The notes under the pieces are model-generated. The model ran no database searches and was not told where the DNA came from. It saw only the letters and a program-made list of their open reading frames with translations. Below, one piece after another: positions 14,744 through 21,265 of a DNA stretch of 25,907 nt (position 1 is its first letter; the number at the start of each line of letters is the position of its first letter). The position numbers and the translations under genes were made by a program. This DNA comes from a virus: positions 1-25,907 of the IMG/VR virus record IMGVR_UViG_3300006920_000209; one strand, 5' to 3'.

Positions 14744-15310
14744 ATGAGTGAGAAAACTTGGTCCCAATTGGAGGACGAGAAATATAGCTGGCTGTATGCA
14801 GGGGGTTACCCCAAAGGGAATCCCGAAGGTTTAGTTAGCCATTATAAGATCCCTAAACAGTCCAGCACAATTGATTTGGGTTGCGGTCTAGGGTCACTGT
14901 CCAACCACTTTGGAGACTACACTGGAGTTGATGTGTCGGAGTTCGTGGTCAATAAATGCAAAAAAAGTAATCCAAATGGAACCTACCACCACGAGAGTCT
15001 ACATCGTTTAGAAAATTTTTATGATAAAACTTATGACGTTGGCATTTCGGCAGACGTGTTTGAACACATCCCGCCTGATGAGGTCGATTCGGTCCTAAGG
15101 TCAATTTCCAAACTAGATTGCTCCGAATTTTACTTTGGCATTTCTATTAGACCATCCGGCATCTTAGATAAAGACGGGGGTAACCTCCACCTGACACTAT
15201 GGGACCAAGCGACATGGGTCAAAAAACTCCAAGAATATTTCGAGGTAGTAACCCACCACCGGTCAACCAAAATGCGTGGCTTGATTTACGTGAACGCTAG
15301 AAAAAAGTGA
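14744..15310 (+). CDS. class I SAM-dependent methyltransferase
   Basis: A 188-residue protein with a Rossmann-type methyltransferase core: motif I STIDLGCGLG (41-50), the acidic end of strand 2 TGVDVS (D63), and ISADVFEHIPPDEV (about 101-114), the motif-IV/post-motif region typical of small-molecule or sugar methyltransferases of the Methyltransf_11/23 type. The C-terminal part has LHLTLWDQATWVKKLQEYFEVV, common in capsule or LPS methyltransferases. It overlaps the sialyltransferase-like gene by 4 nt (GTGA), which links the two products in one pathway. Probable job: methylating a sugar in the glycan made by the neighbouring transferases (inference). Confidence 0.85.
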   Translation: MSEKTWSQLEDEKYSWLYAGGYPKGNPEGLVSHYKIPKQSSTIDLGCGLGSLSNHFGDYTGVDVSEFVVNKCKKSNPNGTYHHESLHRLENFYDKTYDVGISADVFEHIPPDEVDSVLRSISKLDCSEFYFGISIRPSGILDKDGGNLHLTLWDQATWVKKLQEYFEVVTHHRSTKMRGLIYVNARKK

Positions 15311-15852
15311 AGGACATTCTGCAAGACAAGACATTCTGTATCGTGGGCAACGGACCCTGTGAAAAGGGAACGGGGAATGGTCCAAAGATTGATGAGTTTG
15401 ACATCGTGTTCCGTTTTAATAATTTCGTGCTCGGTGGGCATGAGTTGGATTATGGTGAAAAAACAACTCATTGGGTAATGAATTTTTATAGAGACATTAC
15501 GGCGTTTGGGAGAAATAAAGAATTCGACATGATATGCCCCCTACCCCTGAATACTAATAAATATTTGGGTGTTTATAAGGGGACACATAAAGCAAACTTA
15601 TCCAAGTATTCTGATAAAACCAAATTCATCGACGTGGGTGTATTTGAAGACCTACGTATCAAGATACCAACCCCCAGCACAGGAATGTGTTTGATATGGT
15701 GGATTTATAAATCAGGATTAGCAATAACAAAAGACCAGATATTTGGGTTCTCTAACTTTTCCGAAAGACATTATCATTACTTTGACACCATGAAGGACAC
15801 GGTTCATAACGGGGCGTCGGAAAAGGCACTCATAGATAAAATTACGAAATGA
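15307..15852 (+). CDS. GT29 sialyltransferase-like glycosyltransferase
   Basis: A 181-residue protein. KTFCIVGNGP (8-17) with GPKIDEFDIVFRFN (25-38) and DYGEKTTHW (48-56) reproduces the sialylmotif-L-like start of GT29; PSTGM (123-127) corresponds to motif S; HYHYFD (155-160) and H167 near the C-terminus suit the motif III/VS region. It is shorter than animal enzymes, which carry membrane anchors and stems; bacterial and phage members are compact like this. GT29-like proteins outside animals need not use CMP-sialic acid, so the donor is unproven. The start codon is GTG in a GTGA overlap with the preceding methyltransferase; the stop overlaps the next methyltransferase by 4 nt (ATGA). Confidence 0.82.
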   Translation: MKDILQDKTFCIVGNGPCEKGTGNGPKIDEFDIVFRFNNFVLGGHELDYGEKTTHWVMNFYRDITAFGRNKEFDMICPLPLNTNKYLGVYKGTHKANLSKYSDKTKFIDVGVFEDLRIKIPTPSTGMCLIWWIYKSGLAITKDQIFGFSNFSERHYHYFDTMKDTVHNGASEKALIDKITK

Positions 15853-16448
15853 AAAAATATAATATCAAATACGGTTACGAACACCGAAAAGATTATTCCT
15901 ATTTCAACGATATGCCGTTTACAGATGGTTGGCAGAATGAGGTGTATCAAGAAGCAATAGAATTGGCAGAGAAAACCGAGGGAATTAATTTTGTTGCCGA
16001 TGTGGGTTGTGGATCGGCTTTCAAATTATTGAAATATTTTAACAGTGACGCATATGACATCAGTGGTTATGACGTGGAAGAGACGGTTCGTGCGTTAAAG
16101 GCCAAGCATCCCGAATATCCATGGCATATTTCCGACTTTGATGAGGAACCCTACGAGGAAGCTGACATGGTCATTTGCTCGGATGTCATAGAACATGTTC
16201 TTGATCCCGATGACCTCTGCAACTTTCTTAAGAAATTCAAAGCCAAAAAATATGTAATTTCAACCCCCGATAGGGATTTGGTATATGGTGGGCATGACCA
16301 CAATGGACCACCCAACAACCCCACCCATATTCGCGAATGGAACTTCTCCGAATTCAGGGATTACATTTCGAGTCATTTTCAAATAGAGCGACACTGGATA
16401 TCCAATAGACGACAAGCAACACAAGCAATAATTTGCAACACCAAATAA
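15849..16448 (+). CDS. class I SAM-dependent methyltransferase
   Basis: A 199-residue protein. Motif I FVADVGCGSAFK (48-59), strand-2 acidic residue in SGYDVEE, and MVICSDVIEHVLDPDDL (near 110-126) are clear. The C-terminal VYGGHDHNGPPNNPTHIREW and ISSHFQIERHWISN resemble methyltransferases found with glycosyltransferases in capsule, LPS and phage glycan clusters. It overlaps the GT29-like gene by 4 nt and is followed after 1 nt by the MazG-like gene. It is not a close copy of the methyltransferase at 14744, so the two probably act at different positions or substrates (inference). Confidence 0.85.
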   Translation: MKKYNIKYGYEHRKDYSYFNDMPFTDGWQNEVYQEAIELAEKTEGINFVADVGCGSAFKLLKYFNSDAYDISGYDVEETVRALKAKHPEYPWHISDFDEEPYEEADMVICSDVIEHVLDPDDLCNFLKKFKAKKYVISTPDRDLVYGGHDHNGPPNNPTHIREWNFSEFRDYISSHFQIERHWISNRRQATQAIICNTK

Positions 16449-16449
16449 C

Positions 16450-16758
16450 ATGAACAGATTACAATACCTACTAATGAAAGTTGCGGAAGAGTGCGCAGAG
16501 ATTACGAAAGTTGCTTCCAAGACTTCCCAATTTGGATGGGATTCCACCAACCCGTTTATAAAAGACGATAAAACTAATCGTGAAAAATTACAAATGGAGG
16601 TTAATGACCTGTTGGCGATATTGGATCTCCTGAATGAAAGCGGCGAGTTCTACCTTTATCAAGACCCCGAATACATCAAAGAACGTAAAGACAAATGTCG
16701 GAAGTATTATAACAAGTCCGTGGACTCGGGGTATGTATCGTTGGGGGAGGAACTTTAA
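16450..16758 (+). CDS. MazG-like NTP pyrophosphohydrolase-type protein
   Basis: A 102-residue all-alpha protein. LLMKVAEECAEITKVASKT (7-25) carries the EExxE metal-binding motif of MazG/all-alpha NTP-PPases, and REKLQMEVNDLLAILDLLNE (about 44-63) supplies the second E-x-x-D motif. Phages carry such proteins to hydrolyse non-canonical nucleotides or adjust alarmone or dNTP pools. It lies 1 nt after a methyltransferase and 3 nt before a glycosyltransferase. It could act on nucleotide precursors, perhaps nucleotide-sugar related, but the neighbourhood does not prove it. Confidence 0.75.
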   Translation: MNRLQYLLMKVAEECAEITKVASKTSQFGWDSTNPFIKDDKTNREKLQMEVNDLLAILDLLNESGEFYLYQDPEYIKERKDKCRKYYNKSVDSGYVSLGEEL

Positions 16759-16761
16759 AAT

Positions 16762-17574
16762 ATGAACATTGGAACTAAAACAGCACTGGGCATTGTGACC
16801 TATGACCGAGGGGATTTTTACGACAAAATCATCGACACTCTACCCAAAGATAGCGTAGATAAAATTTACGTGTATGATTCGTCTCCGAGTGATAAGAAAT
16901 ATGCAAAAACGAATGACCGAGTCAAGGTCATTTCTGGAGATGAACCCGCAACCGTGGGGGTAGCCAAGAATCGACTCTGGGCGGCTATGATTGAAGATGG
17001 GGCGTCACATCTATATCTCCAAGAAGATGACGTGAGGATCACTAACGGCTCCGTATTCGAGGCATATCTAGAAACCGCTAAACAGTCTGGTCTTTGGGGT
17101 TCCTTGAGCTATGCATGGCATGGTTCGGCTAACAAAAATCAGAAACTGGAGAGAATTGTTAAAAACTCAATCGACTATGAACACGGTGTGGGTGTTGATT
17201 TCACCAAAAACTGTGCAGGTGCGTTCACATACCACCATGCCAATATCATTGATAAGATCGGATATATCGACGAATTCTACAAAAACGCATGGGAGCATCT
17301 TGACCATTACCAACAGGTTGCGGAGAAGAAGCTGGCATCACATTGGTGGTGGTTCACGGACGCTAAAGATTCATTCAAATATTTTGAGGAGTTGGACAAT
17401 GACCAACTAGACCGTTCGGTTATCCGCAGTGATGTATCTTGGAAAGGTGATATGATTGAAGGTGCCAAACATTTCCGAAAAAGATTTGGAAATGCACCGT
17501 CCGATATGCCGTATGTCTCTGAAGAGGTGGCAATGGAGCGGATGCAATATCTACAGGAGAAATACTCCGTTTAA
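16762..17574 (+). CDS. glycosyltransferase, GT-A fold, paralogue of module 1 at 10358
   Basis: A 270-residue protein. LGIVTYDRGDF, KIYVYDSSPS, then LYLQEDDVRITNGSV (EDD 88-90) and NAWEHLDHYQQ align with FLVEDDVIVTDNSI and NAYEHVDLEYQ of the first module of the large glycosyltransferase. The metal-binding acidic motif is intact. It has a short C-terminal helical tail rich in Met/Glu. It closes the plus-strand glycan cluster; its last 4 nt overlap the 3' end of the opposing membrane protein gene. Acceptor and donor unknown. Confidence 0.85.
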   Translation: MNIGTKTALGIVTYDRGDFYDKIIDTLPKDSVDKIYVYDSSPSDKKYAKTNDRVKVISGDEPATVGVAKNRLWAAMIEDGASHLYLQEDDVRITNGSVFEAYLETAKQSGLWGSLSYAWHGSANKNQKLERIVKNSIDYEHGVGVDFTKNCAGAFTYHHANIIDKIGYIDEFYKNAWEHLDHYQQVAEKKLASHWWWFTDAKDSFKYFEELDNDQLDRSVIRSDVSWKGDMIEGAKHFRKRFGNAPSDMPYVSEEVAMERMQYLQEKYSV

Positions 17575-17861
17575 TCTATAGGGAACCAAAAAAGGGAACC
17601 AAGTAGCCCTAGGAAACTAATGGCGAATGGTAGGGTGAACCAGACCAAACCGGAGAACCAGACTCCGGTCATTAACACACCTACCCAAAAACCTAAGCAG
17701 GTCGGACATTTCGTTAGATATTGTCCGACCTCTTCTTTTCCAAATCTGGAAAATACACCCACAATCTTACCCCTAAACCCTTTGGCGAGGGGGCTGTAAA
17801 TCAGGATATTGATCAATCCCAAAGAGGCCAAAAACAATACCAGTAATTCAATACCAATCAT
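17571..17861 (-). CDS. small membrane protein with CPxCLGFW motif (DUF1360-like)
   Basis: A 96-residue protein: an N-terminal membrane segment (IELLVLFLASLGLINILIY, 4-22), a short basic loop, CPTCLGFWVG (about 52-61), then two hydrophobic helices covering most of the C-terminus. The C-P-x-C-L-x-x-W turn before a membrane helix recalls DUF1360-type small membrane proteins; the assignment is tentative. It is a lone minus-strand gene between plus-strand blocks; it converges with the glycosyltransferase (4-nt overlap) and diverges from the tail tube gene (18 nt). It may act at the host membrane. Confidence 0.6.
   Translation of the reverse strand: MIGIELLVLFLASLGLINILIYSPLAKGFRGKIVGVFSRFGKEEVGQYLTKCPTCLGFWVGVLMTGVWFSGLVWFTLPFAISFLGLLGSLFWFPID
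17700..17740 (+). terminator. possible plus-strand terminator downstream of the glycan block
   Basis: A perfect 9-bp stem, GGTCGGACA (17700-17708) with TGTCCGACC (17722-17730), is followed on the plus strand by a pyrimidine-rich TCTTCTTTTCC. Another perfect 7-bp stem lies just before it (17649-17655 with 17663-17669). They start about 75 nt after the glycosyltransferase stop and lie inside the opposing gene, so they may also be coincidental. Confidence 0.3.
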
Positions 17862-17865
17862 GTTA

Positions 17866-17873
17866 AATAATTA
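17866..17873 (+). promoter_or_regulatory. late-type promoter box candidate, tail tube gene
   Basis: AATAATTA matches TATAAATA at 6 of 8 positions and ends 6 nt before ATG 17880. Alone it is weak in AT-rich DNA, but the spacing matches the better late boxes at 23288 and 24486. Confidence 0.3.
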
Positions 17874-17879
17874 GTTAAT

Positions 17880-18515
17880 ATGAGCGACATCATCCACAAA
17901 ACAACTTGCCCCGACGAGCTACCCAAAAAGGAAGTGGTGGTTAGCGAATTTGGGACCGCCAGCAGAACTAGCGACCTAAACGGAATTCTGGACGATAAGT
18001 TTGATGCCATACTCCAATTACCGAAATGCCTCCGTCAATACAATCGCCTAAAGAAGGATGTAAAAAAGGAGGTCAGCTTGGACAGTCTGGAGATGTCAGT
18101 GAGATCATTCCCCATACCGGAGCTAACCATATCCTCTAAGAAATTAGGTATGAGTGTGGGGTCCACTACCATTACGGGTAGCAAATATGAGGAGCAATCC
18201 GACATTACGATCCAGTTCAGAGTAGATGATCGGATGAAGAACTACTACACCCTTTATCGATGGATGAACATGGTCGTCGATGTGGAAGCTGGGGACATGA
18301 CAAAATATAGCGAAAAGGAGCTAGTCACCTCATTCAGCGTTTTCTCATTAGACCAATATAGAAACCCCATCGGCGCACATACATTTCATGGCGTATCTCC
18401 AGTATCTATAAGCGGATGGACGTATGATCAAAATACCAACGGTGAAGAGATCTACGTTGATTTCACATTCGCCTACAATAAATTCACATTTGACTTGAAA
18501 GAGGACTTTGTGTAG
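17880..18515 (+). CDS. tail tube-like protein (T4 gp19 superfamily)
   Basis: A 211-residue virion protein candidate. An N-terminal extension of about 70 residues (MSDIIHKTTCPDELPK...) precedes a beta-rich domain: SVRSFPIPELTISSKKLGMS, then DITIQFRVDDRMKNYYTLYRWM (about 119-140), VFSLDQYRNPIGAHTFHG and a final VDFTFAYNKFTFDL. The strand pattern, the F-x-V-D-x-x-x-x-x-Y-x-x-x-x-x-W core and the terminal T-F-A-Y-(N/D) strand are typical of myovirus tail tube/gp19-type folds. T4 gp54 has a related fold, so a tube-initiator role is an alternative. The start at 17880 faces the divergent membrane protein gene across 18 nt. A late-type box lies upstream. Confidence 0.68.
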   Translation: MSDIIHKTTCPDELPKKEVVVSEFGTASRTSDLNGILDDKFDAILQLPKCLRQYNRLKKDVKKEVSLDSLEMSVRSFPIPELTISSKKLGMSVGSTTITGSKYEEQSDITIQFRVDDRMKNYYTLYRWMNMVVDVEAGDMTKYSEKELVTSFSVFSLDQYRNPIGAHTFHGVSPVSISGWTYDQNTNGEEIYVDFTFAYNKFTFDLKEDFV

Positions 18516-18523
18516 GGTATATT
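18495..18523 (+). promoter_or_regulatory. sigma70-like leaderless promoter
   Basis: TTGAAA (18495-18500), 17 nt and TATATT (18518-18523, 5 of 6 positions) are followed by 7 nt and ATG 18531. The -35 lies inside the 3' end of the tail tube-like gene. Confidence 0.6.
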
Positions 18524-18530
18524 ACCTCAT

Positions 18531-18653
18531 ATGGGTGAGGAATTAAAAAGGCGCACGGTGGCAGTTATGGACAAAAGAATTAAGTTAGCGGAGGAAAAAC
18601 TCAAAATATTAGAATATGTGGAATCTGTCAAAGAGTCCATCAATGCGTCATGA
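18531..18653 (+). CDS. very small coiled-coil hypothetical protein, 40 residues
   Basis: ATG 18531 to TGA 18653. The product is one charged helix (VMDKRIKLAEEKLKILEYVE) with heptad-like Leu/Ile spacing. Its stop overlaps the next start by 4 nt (ATGA), and a good promoter places transcription start at its ATG. Both points support a real gene despite its size. Not recognised. Confidence 0.6.
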   Translation: MGEELKRRTVAVMDKRIKLAEEKLKILEYVESVKESINAS

Positions 18654-18877
18654 ATAACGAAGACCCGTTCGATATCGAAATGTTTGATAAGTTGGACACC
18701 CTTACGAAGGCACGTAAAAAACTACGAGAAGACTTGCAGAGGTCTATTGATAACAATAGTCACTCAGGGGTAATGGACAAAATAATCGCAGAAATTTCCA
18801 AACTGAACAAAAAAGAAAGTAAACTGATTCACCGGATGCTTGTTTTATTGAGTTCTAGCAAAGAAGACTCTAAATAA
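18650..18877 (+). CDS. small coiled-coil hypothetical protein, 75 residues
   Basis: Overlaps the previous small gene by 4 nt. The protein is almost entirely helical: FDIEMFDKLDTLTKARKKL, then IIAEISKLNKKESKLIHRML. Charged heptads suggest dimerisation, possibly with the preceding 40-residue peptide. Not recognised; it could be an assembly helper given the tail tube gene upstream and the prohead-like peptide downstream, which is inference. Confidence 0.6.
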   Translation: MNNEDPFDIEMFDKLDTLTKARKKLREDLQRSIDNNSHSGVMDKIIAEISKLNKKESKLIHRMLVLLSSSKEDSK

Positions 18878-18881
18878 AGCC

Positions 18882-19037
18882 ATGAGACCAGAAATTAAAG
18901 AAGCCGTCAAAGAGTTCATCAATGCAGCACAAACTGATGATATTGCCAAGTCGGACGAATTGGCTAAAGCCATCATCACCAAAAAATTACAAGATCGCTT
19001 TGATATTGCAAAACAAGGGGTTGAGGAAAGCGACTAA
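18882..19037 (+). CDS. small protein, possible prohead-core-like peptide, 51 residues
   Basis: ATG 18882 follows the previous stop by 4 nt. The product (MRPEIKEAVKEFINAAQT, then KSDELAKAIITKKLQDRFDI and KQGVEESD) resembles the helical E-F-(V/I)-N-A, short loop, A-I-x-x-K-(L/V)-x-D-x-(L/F)-D-x-(K/A)-K pattern that I recall from head proteins of T4-like phages, where such helices occur in capsid assembly or prohead core peptides. The match is a pattern by eye, so the role is tentative. Its last 4 bases overlap the 3' end of the opposing acidic gene. Confidence 0.55.
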   Translation: MRPEIKEAVKEFINAAQTDDIAKSDELAKAIITKKLQDRFDIAKQGVEESD

Positions 19038-19663
19038 ATTAGTATCGCTTCGATCTTCTCAATAACTTCGGAAAAGTTATCAGCATTCGCTTCAGCCGGT
19101 AGATTGCCAATCCCGTATTTGATCAGGGACGGGTTGACGTTTGCAGCCTTAATGATTAGATTGAGCATATCAACCGCCATAGCATCATTAAGCTCAATTG
19201 GCTCATCCTCTATAGGCTCGGGTAATTCCTCACCTTCTGGAGGCAACCCACCTTCATCTCCCTCTGGTGGGGGTAATTCATCTCCTTCTGGATCAGGAAC
19301 ATCTACCTCTTCATCACCCTCCGCTTCCTGCATAATCTTTTCTGGGCGTTCGGATAAAACATTCTTAATAACGGAAAGCTTCTTATATGGACCCAATTCG
19401 ATGAATTTGGGCATATTCATATACGCTTCAAATTCATCACTAGGTTTGAATTTAAGAGCACTTAACAAAATGTTGGTCAAATATACCAATTTGGGTGTGT
19501 CATCCCCCACTTCTTCATCCTCAGAATCACCACCTTCAGGGTCACCTAGTGCGGATTCTTGTTTTTCGGGGTCCAGAAGGTCCATGCTCTCCTCCTCATT
19601 AAGAATCAAAGGTTTACCGAAATATTCTTGGTGAAATCGTTTAATCGTGTCTTTGAAGCTCAT
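19034..19663 (-). CDS. acidic low-complexity protein with Pro-Glu-Gly-Asp repeats
   Basis: A 209-residue, strongly acidic protein. The N-terminus (FKDTIKRFHQEYFGKPLIL) is helical and basic; an acidic stretch (35-55) follows; then a folded-looking middle (LVYLTNILLSALKFKPSDEF, about 59-78), a tandem PEGDE/PPEGE repeat tract (about 118-152) and a C-terminal helical domain (DAMAVDMLNLIIKAANVN). No family is recognised. Acidic scaffold or portal-associated proteins of phages look broadly like this, but that is only a resemblance. It is a lone minus-strand gene converging on the prohead-like peptide gene and diverging from the zinc-finger-like gene. Confidence 0.65.
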   Translation of the reverse strand: MSFKDTIKRFHQEYFGKPLILNEEESMDLLDPEKQESALGDPEGGDSEDEEVGDDTPKLVYLTNILLSALKFKPSDEFEAYMNMPKFIELGPYKKLSVIKNVLSERPEKIMQEAEGDEEVDVPDPEGDELPPPEGDEGGLPPEGEELPEPIEDEPIELNDAMAVDMLNLIIKAANVNPSLIKYGIGNLPAEANADNFSEVIEKIEAILI

Positions 19664-19677
19664 CTGAAATTAATTAG

Positions 19678-19704
19678 TTGAAAATTAATTAATTGTGTTA
19701 TCAT
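19678..19704 (+). promoter_or_regulatory. sigma70-like leaderless promoter
   Basis: TTGAAA (19678-19683), 15 nt and TATCAT (19699-19704) with an extended TGn just before it (19696-19698) are followed by 5 nt and ATG 19710. It lies in a 46-nt divergent gap that also contains an AATTAATT inverted repeat (about 19669-19692), a possible operator. Confidence 0.6.
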
Positions 19705-19709
19705 GAGGC

Positions 19710-19964
19710 ATGACTAGCGAAGTTATCATTACGTGCGACGAATGTGGTGTCAGAATGAACAAAGACGGACCCACACCTCAATATTATGGGTTATCGTTGA
19801 AATGCAGGGATTATCACACAGGACTGCATGGTGAGTTAAGTGGATTGTCGTATGTTAATTCGGTTTATATAACACCACCTCTACACACAGATATGGACTT
19901 TTGTGGGTTTTCGTGTTTATCGAAATGGGTATTGCGTGAAAAAGTTGACGAAAAAGTTGAATAG
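19710..19964 (+). CDS. small zinc-finger-like hypothetical protein
   Basis: An 84-residue protein with ITCDECGVRM (Cys 9 and 12), a middle part YGLSLKCRDYHTGLHGE, and a second pair in DFCGFSCLSKWVLREK. The paired C-x-x-C and C-x-x-x-C with a following S-x-W helix suggest a zinc-binding module like those in small phage proteins of unknown role. The C-terminus is charged. It has its own promoter with transcription starting at the ATG. Confidence 0.6.
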   Translation: MTSEVIITCDECGVRMNKDGPTPQYYGLSLKCRDYHTGLHGELSGLSYVNSVYITPPLHTDMDFCGFSCLSKWVLREKVDEKVE

Positions 19965-19979
19965 TAAAAATATCCCCAT

Positions 19980-19985
19980 TAAATA
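19980..19985 (+). promoter_or_regulatory. late-type promoter box candidate, co-chaperonin gene
   Basis: ATTAAATA (19978-19985) matches TATAAATA at 6 of 8 positions, with the last six bases identical (19980-19985). It ends 6 nt before ATG 19992. Confidence 0.35.
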
Positions 19986-19991
19986 CGATCA

Positions 19992-20459
19992 ATGAGTGAT
20001 GATTTAAGAGTTGTGTCAGGAACGGATCGAGTTGAGGGGGATTTGACATTCCAGTCCGACGATATCAAAGAGAACGATTACCTTATCCATGGTGCCGAGA
20101 ATATTACCGAAAAGGATTTCGATTACGGTTTGGATATCGATGGGTATAAAATCACGAAAGTTCTGGACGATGTCATCCTCTTGGAGGAGGTTAAGAAGGA
20201 TGAATCCGAGAAGGATGCGGGTGGTTACGTCATTAAGAACGGTCTGGCGTTTACCGAAGACCAACTAGGTGAGGTTGAAGGTGGCGGGGTTTACAAGGCG
20301 TATAAAATCAAAATGGCGGGTATGAATGTCAAGGAACTTGGAGTTGGCGACATAATTGTTGTCAATCAAAAGACGGCACTTAAGATTGATTTTTGCGGTT
20401 CCGATTACCTAATCTCACATGAGGGTAATGTTTATTGTGTTCTCGAAAAGAGTAAATAA
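19992..20459 (+). CDS. GroES/gp31-like co-chaperonin
   Basis: A 155-residue protein. Residues 56-153 follow the GroES fold order: VLDDVILLEEVKKDE (first strands), GGYVIKN (lead-in to the mobile loop), VYKAYKIKMAGMNVKELGVGDIIVVNQ (the V-x-x-G-D-I-V-V core strand) and DYLISHEGNVYCVLEK (final strands, as in the GroES ending). The segment between about 80 and 98 is the likely mobile loop that contacts the host GroEL. In T4, gp31 replaces GroES so that the capsid protein folds. The N-terminal 55 residues are an extra acidic extension. Sequence similarity is modest; fold order and the GVGDIIVVN block carry the call. Confidence 0.72.
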   Translation: MSDDLRVVSGTDRVEGDLTFQSDDIKENDYLIHGAENITEKDFDYGLDIDGYKITKVLDDVILLEEVKKDESEKDAGGYVIKNGLAFTEDQLGEVEGGGVYKAYKIKMAGMNVKELGVGDIIVVNQKTALKIDFCGSDYLISHEGNVYCVLEKSK

Positions 20460-20462
20460 TTT

Positions 20463-20489
20463 TTGAACTTCTGAGAAATCGAGTATAAT
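20463..20489 (+). promoter_or_regulatory. sigma70-like leaderless promoter
   Basis: TTGAAC (20463-20468), 15 nt and a perfect TATAAT (20484-20489) are followed by 6 nt and ATG 20496. It begins 4 nt after the co-chaperonin stop, so it fills the whole intergenic gap. Confidence 0.72.
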
Positions 20490-20495
20490 ACAGTT

Positions 20496-21242
20496 ATGGC
20501 AATTTTAAGCACCAGCGGAACTTCCAAGAGTGGAAAGTCAACATTCATCAAGCACTTCCAGAAGAAGTATAAGAAATATGGAACACCATCCGAAACCTAT
20601 CGGGACATTCCCAATCTAAAACTCTACGGTCAGGGGACTCAAGAATCTCAAGCTAGGATTAGGGATTTCATGTATGACCAAGCCAAAGAGACTTGGGCTA
20701 AACGGGATACTCAAAAGAATGTCATCCATGATCGGTGCCTATTGGATAACTTAGCCGCCACCATGATCCTCATGGGTAACGGTGATGGAACTATTTCGGA
20801 TTCATTTTTCACCGAGAGCATGGAGAAGACTAAAGCCTCAATGGAGTTCTACCACTGTGTGTATTATTTCCCCATCGAATCCCCAGACAACATTCCGCTA
20901 CCAGAATCTCTGGATAAAGAATATCGCCTCAAGATGAACATTATCCTAGAGAGTTTCGTTTTGGCCAAAGAGAAGGATGATGCAGATCGGAGAGACACAC
21001 TGTTTCCCGAGAAAAATTGCACATACATTGAACGGGTAACCGGAGCTTCTGTGGAAGAGCGGCTTTCCTTCGTTTCGGAAATTCTTGATGAGAACGGTGC
21101 GTTTATTTCGGAAGAAGAGTCCCAAGGCAACATGAACAGTTCCATTCTAGATGCGAGCGGTAACGTAGCCGATAACGGCAAAGCGGACATCACTCTGGAT
21201 GACTTTGGTTTCGAGAGAGAAAAAATAAATCTTGACGTTTAG
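20496..21242 (+). CDS. P-loop kinase/ATPase (AAA_28-like)
   Basis: A 248-residue protein. It starts with a strand and P-loop, STSGTSKSGKSTF (GxxxxGKS at 8-15), then VIHDRCLLDNLA (about 76-87), which resembles the D-R-x-x-x-D-N/L-A motif of nucleotide/nicotinamide-riboside kinase-like AAA_28 proteins, and FYHCVYYFPIE as a later core strand. The last 45 residues (EEESQGNMNSSILDASGNV) are acidic and probably disordered, an unusual tail for a kinase. Possible substrates are nucleosides, dNMPs or nicotinamide riboside; the sequence does not decide. Confidence 0.75.
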   Translation: MAILSTSGTSKSGKSTFIKHFQKKYKKYGTPSETYRDIPNLKLYGQGTQESQARIRDFMYDQAKETWAKRDTQKNVIHDRCLLDNLAATMILMGNGDGTISDSFFTESMEKTKASMEFYHCVYYFPIESPDNIPLPESLDKEYRLKMNIILESFVLAKEKDDADRRDTLFPEKNCTYIERVTGASVEERLSFVSEILDENGAFISEEESQGNMNSSILDASGNVADNGKADITLDDFGFEREKINLDV

Positions 21243-21259
21243 CGATATCCGTGTAGATT
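21232..21259 (+). promoter_or_regulatory. sigma70-like leaderless promoter
   Basis: TTGACG (21232-21237), 16 nt and TAGATT (21254-21259) are followed by 6 nt and ATG 21266. The -35 lies in the last codons of the kinase gene. Confidence 0.55.
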
Positions 21260-21265
21260 GTAATC

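Noticed and set aside
19104-19634. 176-codon plus-strand frame rich in Ser, Pro and Gly
   Set aside because: It is the antisense shadow of the acidic repeat protein; its Ser/Pro/Gly bias mirrors the Glu/Pro/Gly codons of the other strand.
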